64,000 nt of DNA from Ecdyonurus torrentis (Eukaryota > Arthropoda > Insecta > Ephemeroptera > Heptageniidae), in contig OX439137.1 of the NCBI GenBank assembly GCA_949318235.1, forward strand, positions 11,579,532-11,643,531. Direction: 5' to 3'. The notes beneath the pieces were generated by a model. The model was not told the DNA's origin. It did no database searches and saw only the letters and a list, made by a program, of their open reading frames with translations. The position numbers were made by a program, and so were the translations under genes. This document shows, in pieces, positions 18,815 to 31,685 of the stretch (its first letter is position 1; every line of letters starts with the position of its first letter).

Positions 18815-18949
18815 GCTGAAAACGCAATACTATAGGGATTTTGTACGTGATGCTTAAAAAGTCCAGAAAAACAAGGAAATATCCAGGATCGCAAATAAAA
18901 CTTGATAAAATTTACATTTACAAATGTCGACTTTACATTTCTCATCCAG
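18815..18949 (-). other. BTBD10 upstream exon, possible N-terminal extension
   Basis: Bounded by a strong acceptor (ttttctctacag) and donor gtaagt on the minus strand, 135 bp. It contains an ATG at 18945-18943 whose frame stays open to the donor, across the junction, and into the BTBD10 frame, adding 50 residues before the ATG at 18522. Those residues are hydrophobic and aromatic, unlike known family N-termini, so the exon may be 5' UTR that happens to be open. Confidence 0.45.
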
Positions 18950-18959
18950 CTGTAGAGAA

Positions 18960-18995
18960 AATTGTTTATGACGTCACTCGATTGCGGAAGTTTTT
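18960..18995 (-). promoter_or_regulatory. CRE plus ETS-type sites upstream of BTBD10
   Basis: TGACGTCA (perfect CREB/ATF palindrome) at 18969-18976, followed at 18984-18991 by GCGGAAGT, an ETS-type core. If transcription starts here, the acceptor at 18950 would be fortuitous; otherwise this is an intronic element. Confidence 0.45.
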
Positions 18996-19386
18996 TACAA
19001 CCGCGATTTACTTTGAAATTTTATTATTATAGATTTTATTCAAAATTTGACCTTCCTCGCATCAAATTTTTTTCTGAAGCTGAAAATTATTTAAAATATC
19101 TCCTTTTCTAAAAATCAAACAGTAAATTTGATCAGTAAATAAGAGAAATTTTAATATAAAATACATAGAAGTGAAATTTTTTCTTCAATTTTCCGCATTT
19201 ATTTGTACGACTGCTCTTCAACACTTTTTTCCTGAATTTTCATAATTTTTGTATCTTATTAATTTAGAAAGATTATTTAAAAATAGCTAATGTATTTATA
19301 GCAATATAGAGTAAGAAAATAAAATTATATATATACATAAATAAAGTACATAAATAATTTTTAATAAAAATCAGTTCGGCACTTAC

Positions 19387-19560
19387 TGTAATTTCCACTT
19401 TTAAATGTCCTTTCAATTCAATCAGTTAAATAATATCAAGTAGTTTTTTTAAAAATCAATAGATGGCGTAAGCATACAAATAATTTTTTTTTAAAGTTCG
19501 ATTTTCAACCTGCAACGCGCAGCGCGGCGGGCGGCAACGGTCGGCGGCGCATGCTATCGT
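19387..19560 (-). other. Candidate BTBD10 non-coding first exon
   Basis: A good donor (ACA, then gtaagt) lies on the minus strand at 19386, directly downstream of the GC-rich block. The 5' end is not defined and the interval has no conserved coding frame. RNA evidence would be needed to confirm it. Confidence 0.3.
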
Positions 19561-19640
19561 AAACGCTGAACGAACGTAAAGTGCACGCCACACGCCAGCT
19601 CTCCAGCACATTTCCAAGGCACACCATGTTCAGAAGAAGA
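19512..19640. promoter_or_regulatory. GC-rich block, candidate bidirectional promoter
   Basis: Dense CG dinucleotides (CGCGCAGCGCGGCGGGCGGC and following) in an otherwise AT-rich region, at the 5' side of BTBD10. Candidate donors face away from it on both strands: 19386 (minus) and 19727 (plus). This is what a divergent promoter would look like. No TATA box is evident. Confidence 0.5.
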
Positions 19641-20214
19641 GCTCCGAGAATATAATTTTATTTTTTATTAGTGTATTTAAATATTTTATTTAGAAAAATA
19701 CATCCCAGAGTGACTTCAAATGTAAGGTAAGAAATAATATTTGTTACAATATATTTCCTGCTTTTCAATATGCTTTTATGGATAGTAATGTCGGGAGCCG
19801 GAAACGTGACTTGAAAGCATGGTGTCTAAAAATTAGCCATTTTCTTGGTTCTTTGCAAATATTTTAAATTTTTAGTTTTTATTTTTTAATGACCAATTTT
19901 TTTAAGGATATCCACAAAATGAACATTAAAATCGCACGTTTATTTTTCTTTAAATTAGAAAAGCCGTTACTTATGTGTAAAAAATGTTAACCGTATTTTC
20001 GTGATTTGAAATATGGTTGCGTTGCATGTTGCAAAAAAGAAGAGAAAAAAAAAAGCAGTATTTTTTACGCATTTTTGTAGTATATAAATTATATTTTATT
20101 TTATATTCAATGTTCTTGTATGTAAAATATTTTCAGCTATTTTTTTTTCTCTTGTGGGAGCATCGGAGCATCATCAGGTAGCAACAAAGGCAAAGGCAAT
20201 GAACTTAGGAGTAG
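19620..20214 (+). other. Candidate plus-strand transcript, first two exons
   Basis: A first exon could run from about 19620 to 19726, ending AAG before gtaaga. A second candidate is 20161-20214, after a T-rich acceptor and before gtaaat. The second is open in one frame as IGASSGSNKGKGNELRS plus one base; it also contains an ATG at 20199. I cannot identify a protein and find no third exon. It could be the 5' end of a gene with very long introns, a long non-coding RNA, or chance. Confidence 0.25.
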
Positions 20215-23200
20215 GTAAATGTGGCAACAGCGCTTGCCACGTGTCGGATTTTTCAGAGGTGGGGGGTGGCGGGAAAACTCGCACCCCTTTCACCCCTCCT
20301 TTTCCCGTACATAAATTTCTAGCAAAAAGAATGCAAAAAGCTGCGACGATGATAAAATGTGGGAATATACCTTCTTTTTCTTCGAATACGCACTAAAGTC
20401 TTTTATGACCTTGAATAATTCCCTTTTTCAGTTTCGAGTTCTGATGCAAGTTTTTTGCCATTCATTCGTTTTGTTCAAATAATCAAGAATGGCATAATAG
20501 ATTTCATTGTATTTACCTTGTATATTATATCATGACGAACTCTTTTTTTATTATTAATTTTATGCGTCTTATTATACTAATAAAAGAAAACGTCTTATTT
20601 TACGTAGTTTATTTTGTATTCATAAATCTTCATAAAGAGTAAAGAAATTTATGTTACGATAAAAGCTAACTAATACTGTTCTACCAAATGCATCAGTTTA
20701 ATCAAAGTTACTTGACTGCGACGATTGTTCAAAACGTTATCTTAAATGTATATATTTTTTTTTATCGGGAGGCTATCAATGGTCTGTACTGTTAGAAAAG
20801 TTGTATGTCTATATTACCAAGTCGTTGACCTTAGAATAAGATTTTTTATGGTAACTTTTTTTTTAACTTGACAAAAAAAAATATATATATTATTATATAT
20901 AAAAAAAACTTAAAAACGAGTAAATTGAATAAAATATGAATATTATATTTCACTAAGTTTTATATAGAAATATTATTTACCGTATAATGTAATATTATTT
21001 TGTCCTCAACTCAGTACAAAAAAATTCCGATGTTGAACAAGAGAAGTCATGCACGACATAGCATTTTTTTTTTTTTTTTTTTTTTATGACGTGCCGTTAT
21101 CTGAGTTACCTGTATATGCACAATATGATCCTGTTAGTGTTACTGATAATTTTGCATTGGCGCCAACGTGTCGCCTAGTATACTTATATTTCACGTCGCT
21201 AATTTAAATTATCGTAATAAACATGTTAGTGTTAAATTTTATAAATCTTTATTTTTGTGTAAATACGTACTTCTTTTTTTTTTGGGGGGGGGGGTAGATA
21301 TTGCATCATATAAGGCAATTTTATTTCCTCCCTTATTCTCATGTGACTCATGCAATATACGTTCATGTTGTGATTGAATGAAATAAATTTAACTTTACGA
21401 AACACGAATTTCGTGACTCAATGATTTTTTTTTTTTAACTTCACACAATGTGTTTTTCCCGCTGTTTTCTAAGGGGTGTTTTTATGATCGCAATACTAAA
21501 TCGTTCATAAGTCGTAGAATTTAAATTCCAGTAACTTAAAAAATTCTTTTCATATTGAATGAATACACCAATGACTTCAAAATTGCAGTAACTTTAAATC
21601 GAACGTAATATTTGCAGGCAAATTTAATACACCGCCAAAAACCCCACCCAAAATAAAAAAATCCCCCTGAAGAACTTATTTAATGCGGGTAACGTCTCCC
21701 TATATTTGAAATAACGATAGATTTCCTTTTTTTTTTTTTTTTTTTTTGGTGGGTGTCAATAACGTCGTATAGAAGTATAGTTAAGTGATATAAAATGAGC
21801 CTTATAAACGGGAAGTTGATGCCCGATCCTTGGTGGTGGTATTGGTGTGGCGGTGGCCTGGTTCTCTCTCTTTCTCCTCTCTCTCTTTCGGAGGAGAAAA
21901 GTCCGCGCGTGCAACACATCGATTCCTCGAAATGCAACGTTGCCATATTACGTTACAGACGAACTTATTGTGCTAAAATATGCAAGTGGCCATAAGTTTT
22001 ATTTCAATATTTACACACTTTGGTATTACCTGAAATTTCATTTGTTCGAAGATTTGGGTGAAATCGATAAGAATTATCAGATTGTCAATTTTTTTTCTGC
22101 CCTCAACAGATGCATAATCATAAGATAAAAACCCATAAGTTAAAAAAAAAAGGTTAAATTAATAATTTTAATGGTGACTAAATTGTGATCACAAAATTGT
22201 ATCATTAGATAGCATTTAATTAATTAAAATTTCCGTGGAGTGATTGATTACATTATTTCAAAAGATATGGGATAGTCTATTACATGTATCTATATCGGAA
22301 TGCCGCGCACACTTCCAAATCCCGACTACAGTTTCACTGACGCAGCTTTTTTGTGTGTGCTTACAAATTTAGCAAAGAAAAAATGTTTCGTATTTTTGAC
22401 ACAAATCGCAGTAACAATTTTTTTTCTATTGGTCAATTCCATAGATATATCGTTTATAAACAATATATATAAAAATAATTAAAAATTAAGTTTATTTCAA
22501 ATAATATAAATGAGTTTGTTAAAAATCTTGGCATCCCGCCGTAAAGAGTCGTACACGTGCTTAAATTTCACTAGCGAAACTGGCGGTGACCTATACAACT
22601 AGAAACTTAAATCTTGTACTCAAAAGAAGTTTTGCTTCGTTCGCGGCTTTTTTTTTTATATACTCTTTTTTTTTAACTATAACTTGAGAGGAAGAAAAAA
22701 GTATACAAAATAGGTCACTTTTATTAGTTTTATGCTGATCAGCTTACAAAAATGCTTCACACCTTTGCAGATTTGACGTCAATATTAACTATTTACATAA
22801 CACTACTTTGCATTTTGGTGGAATGCATACTAAAAAAAAAGAAGAAAAAATGTGTTCCACGTATATTTTAACAGTATTAATGGTTATGGTATTAAAAAGT
22901 GCTTAACTAATAAGGTAGAATTATGGCTCTTAAAAATAAGAGACATAAAATCGTAATCATGCACAAAGTAATTTTCTTCTAGAACTTAACGTAATTTCAA
23001 TTTTAAATAAATTTTAATTACAATAACTAATATTGTATTGAATTTTTATGGAGGGTATTGACTGCACTAATTGGAACATAAAAATTACTTTTGTTTTACG
23101 TAGGTATTGTAATAGTAAATGCACTTAGTTTTAATATATATATCAGTGGCTTCTAAAGTATTGTTCTTTTTAAGTTCTTCTACTCACCCGTGATGTTGAC

Positions 23201-24990
23201 TTACATCGTTCGTCTATTTCCAAGTAAAAGTCGGGGAATACTTAATTTTAGGTTATATTTACATGCGTACTTTGAAGATAAGGTGAGCATTTTTTTTAAG
23301 AATTTAAGTAAAACATTTTTTATTTGTTTATAAAATGAAATACTTGTCACCGGTGTGAGGTGTAGCCATTCAAATTGTGCTGGAAAACAGCAGGGACTCT
23401 AAATTTGCCAATCATTTAGCAAACTTGATTTTTGAGAACATGCTGCAGTTGAGACCTAACAAATTTAAAGGCACATACAAGGTTTAAGGGAATGAAAAAA
23501 TTGACAATTTTTTTTTTTTAATTTTCAAAAATTCTTAAATATAAAAATTCATTTTCCCCCCATAAATAAAAAATGCACTGCCACAGGGCTCTTGGCTCTT
23601 TCATTGATTTTGCTTTCCATAATATAGAAGTGGGTTGCTACTAATATGACGTCATTGGTGTTGCACTCAAGCACTGCAGTTTGTTCTCCAGGCTTGTTGG
23701 CAAAGCTGCAGCTAGCATATTATAAGCATAGCTCCCCCAGCACGTGCTCCCATCTAATGCAGCAAAAACTGATGTGCCGCAGCACCAATGTTGGGAGAGC
23801 GAGAGATTAGTTGTTTGAGAAAAAAAAAATACAAAAAGTAGGTCACTGGGGTAACTGCAGTGGTTTGTATATGTGTGTGTGTGTGTGACAATCTAAATAA
23901 GCTAGCTTATAGCTTGCACCATAACAAATTGCTTTTTCTAAGCAAACATAAAAACTCCATAATAAGTCAATCGTGCCACGAGTGTGTCTTAAATAAAAGG
24001 AGCGAGTAAACTCGTTAGGTGAAAATATTGTTAATAAAGTTGTATGGTCGCAATTTTTGAAGGGAGACTTGAAAAATTTTTCTTCGTAAGTTTTTATAGC
24101 ATGTATAATTTTCATTGATAATTTTGACCGTATATTATCGATAGTGAATTTTTAATCTGGAAATTTATTTTTACAATGTATGATAATTCTCTCTCGTTTT
24201 TTTATCCTCTTGCAAACTTGATTTTTTTTTTTTATTTTTTTTTATATTATTATCGTCTTAAATTCCTTCACATATTTTATTGAGTTCAAATTCTTCAGGA
24301 CCGCTATAAATTTATCCATCCCAGAGTAACATGAAAGAAGAAAGAAAAAAAAAAAAAAAAGCGCCGCCCAAAAGTTAAAATAAAAAAATGCTGTAAAGCA
24401 AGTTATAGTATGATTTTATTTAAAACTACAATATATAATTTTTTTTTAATAACCGTTTATTCTTAGAATTTGTCAATAAAAATGTATTTCCTCATTACTT
24501 TTTATTTTTATGTATATTTAAATTTTATTTTTATTTCGTGTTCTAAAAATTTAGAATTTTTATATTATTTATAATTGTGGCAGGTTTAAACATGATAAGA
24601 GGGAACAAAATATTATTTGTCTTTTGTTCCCCCCCCCCCTTTTAATTTTACAATTAAAAAAATATATCCATTTTGTGTCCTGTTGACAGTTTTCTGAATG
24701 CATTTTCTTGAACAACTTTTTTGCTGCCATTCGTTCGTTGTAGAATGATGTAATTTTTTTGCGTCGCATTTAAGTTTATTAATGCGTCTTAATAGATTCG
24801 CATATATATATAAATGCTAAGACGTATTTTATATAACCCCACTTGGACCCTCCTTAATTTTTAGTACTCAACATGGAATTAAAAAAAAAAAAAAAAGTAT
24901 TATATTTATATTATTTTACATCAGTTAATGCCTTTTGCTAGGTTGGATAAACGTGGCAGTACGGTGCATGCACATGCACATATTTAGGTT

Positions 24991-25010
24991 GGGGGGGGGG
25001 GGGGGGGGGG
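24991..25010 (+). repeat. Poly(G) tract, 20 bases
   Basis: Uninterrupted G run in AT-rich surroundings; others are at 52018-52032 and, as C, at 58488-58510. Confidence 0.85.
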
Positions 25011-28000
25011 CACCAGTATTTCTGAGTTTGGAATTCGACTGAAATGAAGAAACGCGAACTTCCAGAAGGATGTGTGTTGTTCTGTGCTTCGGAGAGGAAG
25101 CAAGACTTTGGCTTGTAATTTTTACATAGTCAGTCTTGTTTTCTCTTTCATGTACGGAGCGAACTGTTCGTCGCAATAATTACGATACGATACTGGTAAT
25201 GGGTGCTATGCAAAGTAATTTTTAACTAATATATAATAACTAAAATCTGCCTTTTTTTTGCGGTCGGTTAAAAAGTGTTTTATGGCTTTTATTTTTGCAT
25301 ATTTTTTTTCTACCAAAATTGGCTAAATTTTTATACATTTTATCTCAATTATTTGTAACACCACTTTTTTTATACATGTAAAGCGTTTTAACGTTATCAT
25401 TTATCGTAAAGTGCTAAAAATATAATAGTGCAATTAATGATAAGGACTTGTGAATGGAGAAAAAAAAAAAAAAAAAAAAGACAAGAGACGTCGAGGGACT
25501 AAATATGTGGTTTTATGTTTCTCCCCTCTTCAGTGTTTATTATTAGACTAAAACTAAAGTGTGTATTCTTTTTATAATAATACAAGAATTTATCTGTCAC
25601 TCAAAGTTGATACGAAAATCAATACTATAATCATTAAGTTGTCCTATCCCTAGAAGTCTATTATCAATGTAGGACTTATATTATGTATATATTTATTTTA
25701 GAATGTTTATTGATTTTTTTCTTTTAATTATTTTTTTAAACATGATATCAAAATTTCTAGCGTCTATATTGTACAAAATTTTATATCATTAAATATGATT
25801 CATAGTTTTTAATTACTGGGTGACTCTTATATACGATGAAATAATTATATAAATATCGTGCATGATACTGATATCATATTTATAGTGTTTACAAACATTA
25901 TTTATTGCAGTTTTTCACTGCAATTAAATTGCATGCTAGAATTTCCGTATTTTGATTCTATTAAAAAAAAAAAAAAAAACATTATTTGGAATGCGTAACG
26001 TATCGTTTGATTATTTTTTTCATTTATATAGATTTTAAATTACGACCCAAGGTAGAATGAAGTTGGAATGAATATGCCTAATTAGATGCATAAAATATGG
26101 ATTAACATCCGAGCATTTTCGTTTTAATAAGTACCTATTACTACAAAAAAAAAAGTATTATTTTTTTCTTCTAAGTTAATATTACGTAAATTTTGGGTAT
26201 CGTAAAAATTTACGACAATAAATATAAATGACATCGTAACGACATTAAAAATACGTCTTATTTGTACAAAATATTACGTCCATTCTGAAAGCACCCTCTA
26301 ATACCGTGTTTTCCTGAGTCCAATTGATCCGTATATCTCAGAAAATCATAAAATTTCAGGATTGAAAAGAAACAGTCTTGTAATGTTTTATAATATCAAG
26401 TTGTCGTTTTTTTCTCAATAATAATTGAAATTCTTCTTGCAAAATGTAATTCTTGTAGTATTTTTTCCCCCGATAATTTTCTTTTTCAATTTGTACTTTT
26501 TACAAAACCACAATTTTCTATTGCGGTTTTATTCCTATTATTAGTACAGAACAAAAAAAAAAAATATTTAATAATATTAAAAATAGAGTATTATAAATTA
26601 TAATGGTAACATGATATAAAAATGTAGTACTTTTTTTTCACTCAAAAGTCGAGAAAGAAATAAATAAAAACATACTACAAAATAACATAAATATAAAAAT
26701 GTGACTGTTACTATGCACTCGACTTTTTTTTTATATATATATATATATATTATATCCCTCCGTATTTTGTCTCTTTTTTCCCCCCTTGTTGTATGCAGTT
26801 ATACTTAAATCAATATTAGAATTACTCTACTTTCTGTACGTAAGGTTGAAAACGCTATACGATAAGTAAAGATAATATTTGAAATGCACTTTTGAGTTGC
26901 ATAGGGAAAAAATGCATCGGTGCATGCGCATGGATATAAACACCAGGGAGAGGTTATTCACCCTAGCGGTTATTGAACCTAAACATTTATATACGTATTA
27001 TACACGCCTTCTACTTTACCAGCTGATTTTTTGGAGATGCTTATACATATACACGAGTTTAGGGGTTATTGAACTTTTGTAGTCATGAATCAAATACCAC
27101 AGCAGTTTTATAAGTCTCTCTCTCTCATCATTTATTCGCTTAGCAACGTTTAAATAATAGAAACGCATAAGAATTTTAATGATACAATAAAATAAATAAT
27201 TTTTTTTATCTATTATTATTATTACATTACCTGAATTCTAAAAATTGACGTTCATTTTATGTTGATGAACTCAGAAAACTTCATATTGGTTTAGGAATAT
27301 GATGAAACATCATAATAACTTAGCAATTCGTGTTTTTGTAATTAAATATGTTACAGTTAGCACATTACCTAAAGTTATAACTCCGTCCCTGTCTAAAAGT
27401 ATCAAGTCACATGAGTATAGCCCATGATTAATAAAGATAATTTTTTTCACTTGGAGACATTTATTGTCAGATATTAATTTTCACACTTTATTATTATTTT
27501 GGTGTTATAATTTACCTACGGCTACGCCCACTTATCGTATTGTTTGGTGTGTTAAATTATTCATTCAATACTCTTCAAAGTATCGATAAATTTGCTATTA
27601 CATATAGCACCTGTGCTATTGTCATCAGTGGATTAAATATTTGCATGCAAAAATATTCAGGGTCGATTTATATAAAAAATTATGTATTCATAACTGATAG
27701 GCTATGAAATGAATGAATCGACCTAAGGAGTGAGGTGAGGTGTAGTTTTTGTAATGTATCGTAATTTTAAGTTGGTATTCTTTTTAAAATAATTTGAAAT
27801 TCTGTGATCCATACGGGTTGTTCAAGGGAAAAAAACACAAAACAGTATGGGCTTTGTCCTAGTTACTGTTTCCCCCCTTTTTTTCCTTTTATATATCACG
27901 CATAGCAACAGTAAAAATCTAGTTTTATGACTATTCAGTTTAAAAAAACGTTATTCAGTATATCAAATTTTATATTGTAGGGATCAAGAAAAATGAAGTA

Positions 28001-28808
28001 TTTGATATAGTCAGTCAAGTTTATATTTTTAGATTATTATTTTTGCTTTTGGCTATTATACATAATATATATATATAAAAAAAACTGCAAATATAAAGAA
28101 AGTTTTGATGTGTTAGGGTCAGATTTTGCAAGACCGTTGTATCTAAATAAACTCGTAAAAGAAACATCGTTATTAAAAAATTTTCGCATTGAAAAATATA
28201 ATCAAATTTTAGCAACGTGAAAGAGAAAACTGTTGTTTATAGTTTGAAAAAGATGAATAGGTTGAATTTTTTGTATAACTATATGATATGTTTTTAAAGG
28301 AATAAAAAATCGAAATAGAATCCAATAGAGGACAAATTTCAAAATCTCACCCGACCTAAATAAAATACTGTGGTATATGAATTTTTTTAAAAAAATTTAG
28401 GTATATATAAATTTTGACCTATGAATCTTTTAAAAATACAAAGTTTTCTGAACATTTTAATTCGAAAACTATAAAGATTTTGAACTGTAACGCTTTCAAA
28501 CCCTCGTTTATAGCGCGTAACAATTTGGCTTTCGCTTCGTTGATTTAGTGTATTAAAAAAATACATAATACATTACAATGAAAAAAAAAAATTATAAAAG
28601 TATACATTTTGATACTAAAAAGTTATTGAAGGGTCTTATTTGGAACTGAATGAAATTCGTAAGATAAAAAGATATAATGTTTATTATTTAAAAACATTTT
28701 ATTTTAAAATAGTTCTACATTTAAAAAAAATATAATTCTACGTATATTCAATAGTTTAGTATATATGAAGATTTTTTAGTAGTTGGCCTCAATCGTTCTC
28801 TTTCTATA

Positions 28809-28908
28809 CACGTGTCAGATACCCCTCTTTTCTTATATCAGCTGGTACCAAGTTAGGGGAAATACAGCACGTGGCAGACCTAGCCCCAGATTTTCTATAC
28901 TACACGTG
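28809..28908. promoter_or_regulatory. Cluster of three CACGTG E-boxes
   Basis: CACGTG occurs at 28809-28814, 28868-28873 and 28903-28908. The surrounding 120 bp are richer in G and C than their flanks. CACGTG is bound by bHLH and bHLH-zip factors such as USF, Max, MITF/TFEB and CLOCK:CYCLE. Enhancer activity is inferred. Confidence 0.4.
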
Positions 28909-29423
28909 TATATTCGCTAATTTTGGCACTTGGTAAATATATAATAATTTTTTAGCAAACTAATTTTAAATGTTTTCTTTTTTCTTTTTCTATAGTTATT
29001 TTAGCTGTATATTTTTTTCTTTTTATTATATTTATTTGGATTTAAATTTTAACAGAATTTTTTTTATTGTTTTTAAAAATCATTAATTTAATTATTATTA
29101 CTATTATTGGTTTATTATTATATTTCTGAACCTCGTTTGCGTTTTGATAGTAAATAGTGGATGTTCTATTTTTATTACATTGATTTTTGATAATGTGTAA
29201 CATTTCATAATTAAAATTTATGTCAAGGGCAATATTAGAAATATAGGACAAAATTGTTTGATAAGAATCTTTTTTTAAGTATTTCGTAACAGTTTTATTT
29301 GTTATTTAAGCTATTTATAAGCTTCTTTGAAAACTAAATATTAGAAATATTATCTTATATAAGATTTATGTTTATGTAATATGCAAGAATTTGCCATAGG
29401 GACAATTTGTAAATAATAATAAT

Positions 29424-29425
<2 letters not shown>

Positions 29426-29486
<61 letters not shown>

Positions 29487-29616
29487 ATAATATTATAAGA
29501 CCAAGAAAATAACCAGAAAATAAAAATAACTTTTTGAAATGACATTTGTAAGTCAATCGGAAGATGTTGAAATTTGTATAATTAAAATTAGCTGCATGCT
29601 TCCTTTTGAATGGAAA

Positions 29617-29675
<59 letters not shown>
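29426..29675 (+). repeat. Two (GA)n microsatellites
   Basis: Runs at about 29426-29483 and 29621-29675, both with GA on the plus strand. Confidence 0.9.
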
Positions 29676-29676
<1 letters not shown>

Positions 29677-30239
29677 GACGAGTTATCACACCCGTGTTAT
29701 CACAGTAAACAAGTAGTTTCCTGTTCTTCTAAATTCGCGGAAATTTCGTTCATTGGTAATAAAATACGTATATTATATAATATACAAAAAGTTAATTAAT
29801 TAAATTTATTTAATAACTTCCCATTTTAAAATTAAAAGTTCATATTTAAAATTATATTTTTTTCTCTATTGAAAGGTTAAACGTAAATTTTATTTTTGTT
29901 AAGTTGCAAAAATTTAAATTTGTAAGTGAGCACCAGTGTGCACCAAAGTGTTAATTACTTCACATTGTCTAATAATTTTATTATATCAACAGCTGTCATT
30001 CAAATTGGTTTAAATGAGTTTAATTTTAAAGTGTTTAAACTTAATATTTCTAAATTAAAATTTCAGCTGGTTAATTTTTTTAGATGGACGATTTTAGACT
30101 TACCATATTGCTGTTAAAATTGGTTTTTGTTTTATAATATTATTTCAGAACGATCAATATAAAAGTTGGAAACAATTTTATTAATTTTAATTTTGTAGAA
30201 ATAAGTGTAAAAAACGGAAAATTTGGTCCTGAAAAATAT

Positions 30240-30440
30240 TAGTTAGGTCCTTGTGCGCGTACAGTTGGAATATTTCGGCATACATGTGGTAATGCGCGCA
30301 CAGCAGCGCAGCGCTCGAATCGCGCGCGAGAAACTCAAAGTGAATTTTGTTCAATGCAACTTTCGCAACGAAAGTGTTCGGACGTGTTTTTGTATTTCTC
30401 TTGTGGGTGATAGTACTGATAGTATGATGGTGATTTTTTC
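30240..30440. promoter_or_regulatory. CG-rich island 1 in the non-coding region
   Basis: Contains GCGCGCACAGCAGCGCAGCG and CGCGCGCGAG-type sequence, the densest CG stretch for several kilobases. A 76-codon open frame covers it but shows no recognisable motif. Promoter or enhancer function is inferred from composition only. Confidence 0.35.
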
Positions 30441-31439
30441 CCCTGTATTTTTTTTTTTTATTATTTTTTTTTTAATCTTCTAATAACGTGAGTAATAATA
30501 ATTATTATTGATATGTTTACTATATTATATTATAAAATATGACAATCAGTAAAAAAAAATATTTTTATGTTATTATTATTATGACATCATGCTTGCGTAA
30601 TTTAGTTTTTTTTTTTTTTTATGTATGTCTAATGTCTATGCTCTAGAATTTAGTGATTTTTATTATTATGCTTGTGACCTAATGCATCGATAATTTTGCA
30701 AATATTTCCTTTTATTCTGACAGCATATTTATGTATTTTTATGAATTTTGTAATGAAAAAGTTTTATGAATGCAGATACAAACACTTAAAAAAAATGAGT
30801 GATGGAAAAGTGCAGTGAAAATTTTTGCAACGATAACTTATCTATTGTTTTACCGCGCTTTTTGGTAGATAATTTTTGTTTAAGTTTAGCCATCTATTGA
30901 CAGCAAAGTAAACTGGTACATGATTGTACTAGTTTGTTTCATTATGTCTAAGTAGATGGCACAAGTTGTAATTTTTGTGACTTTTTTTTTATTATTATAT
31001 CGAAGAAAAAAAATGCATAAATTTGGAGGATATAATATGAACAATCTTCATTTTTTTTTTTCAAAGGTATGTGAAAAATTATTTTTATTAATTTTTTTGG
31101 TAGAAAGTACTCGAATGCAATCAAATAATTTTGCATGCTTTGAGATAGTGAAAATGAAAGTTGTAAACCTATATTGATTGAGATGCAATTCGCATGCGCG
31201 GGCTTTTGCATATTATATTTTGTTCTCGGGCGTTCTCCACCAAAAATTTAATGTTTTCTAATTATTGAAATATATGGTAAAGCACTTAAAAATAAAATTA
31301 ATGGTTAATTTGTCGTATTTTTTTATATTTAGGTAAAAATACGATATTTTTTATTTTAAAAATTAAAAGATTTTTTTATTTCTTGAATTTGGATGCAATG
31401 TTTCAATAATTTAAAACTAATTTTTAAAAGAACGATTTC

Positions 31440-31685
31440 AGTGTCTGGGTTATTTCAGATATACACGTGTCGATTTTGAACCGTTGACCTGTTTTTGTAG
31501 TTTGTGGCGCTGGTTGCTGGGTCATAGCGGCGAAAGAGAAAGAGAGGCGACGACGGGCCAGAGAGAGTGAAAGTTTCCTCTCAGGGGGGAGGGTGGGGGG
31601 TGAGCACCAAAAATTTCTCTGTTGCAGCAAAGAGAGAAGTCGCGCCCGCCCGCCCGCCGCACGTGTCCTTCGTACGTTGACCTTT
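31440..31685. promoter_or_regulatory. CG-rich island 2 with two CACGTG sites
   Basis: CACGTG at 31464-31469 and 31660-31665 flank a purine-rich segment and a CGCCCGCCCGCCCGCCGC stretch. Local base composition is unlike the surroundings. No exon recognised. Confidence 0.35.

Noticed and set aside
20154..20396. 80-codon plus-strand gene
   Set aside because: It begins at a non-ATG codon in a probable splice acceptor, has no conserved motif, and the short candidate exon within it uses a different frame.
30253..30483. 76-codon plus-strand frame in a CG-rich island
   Set aside because: No recognisable domain, ends in a poly-Phe stretch from a T run; treated as regulatory-type composition only.
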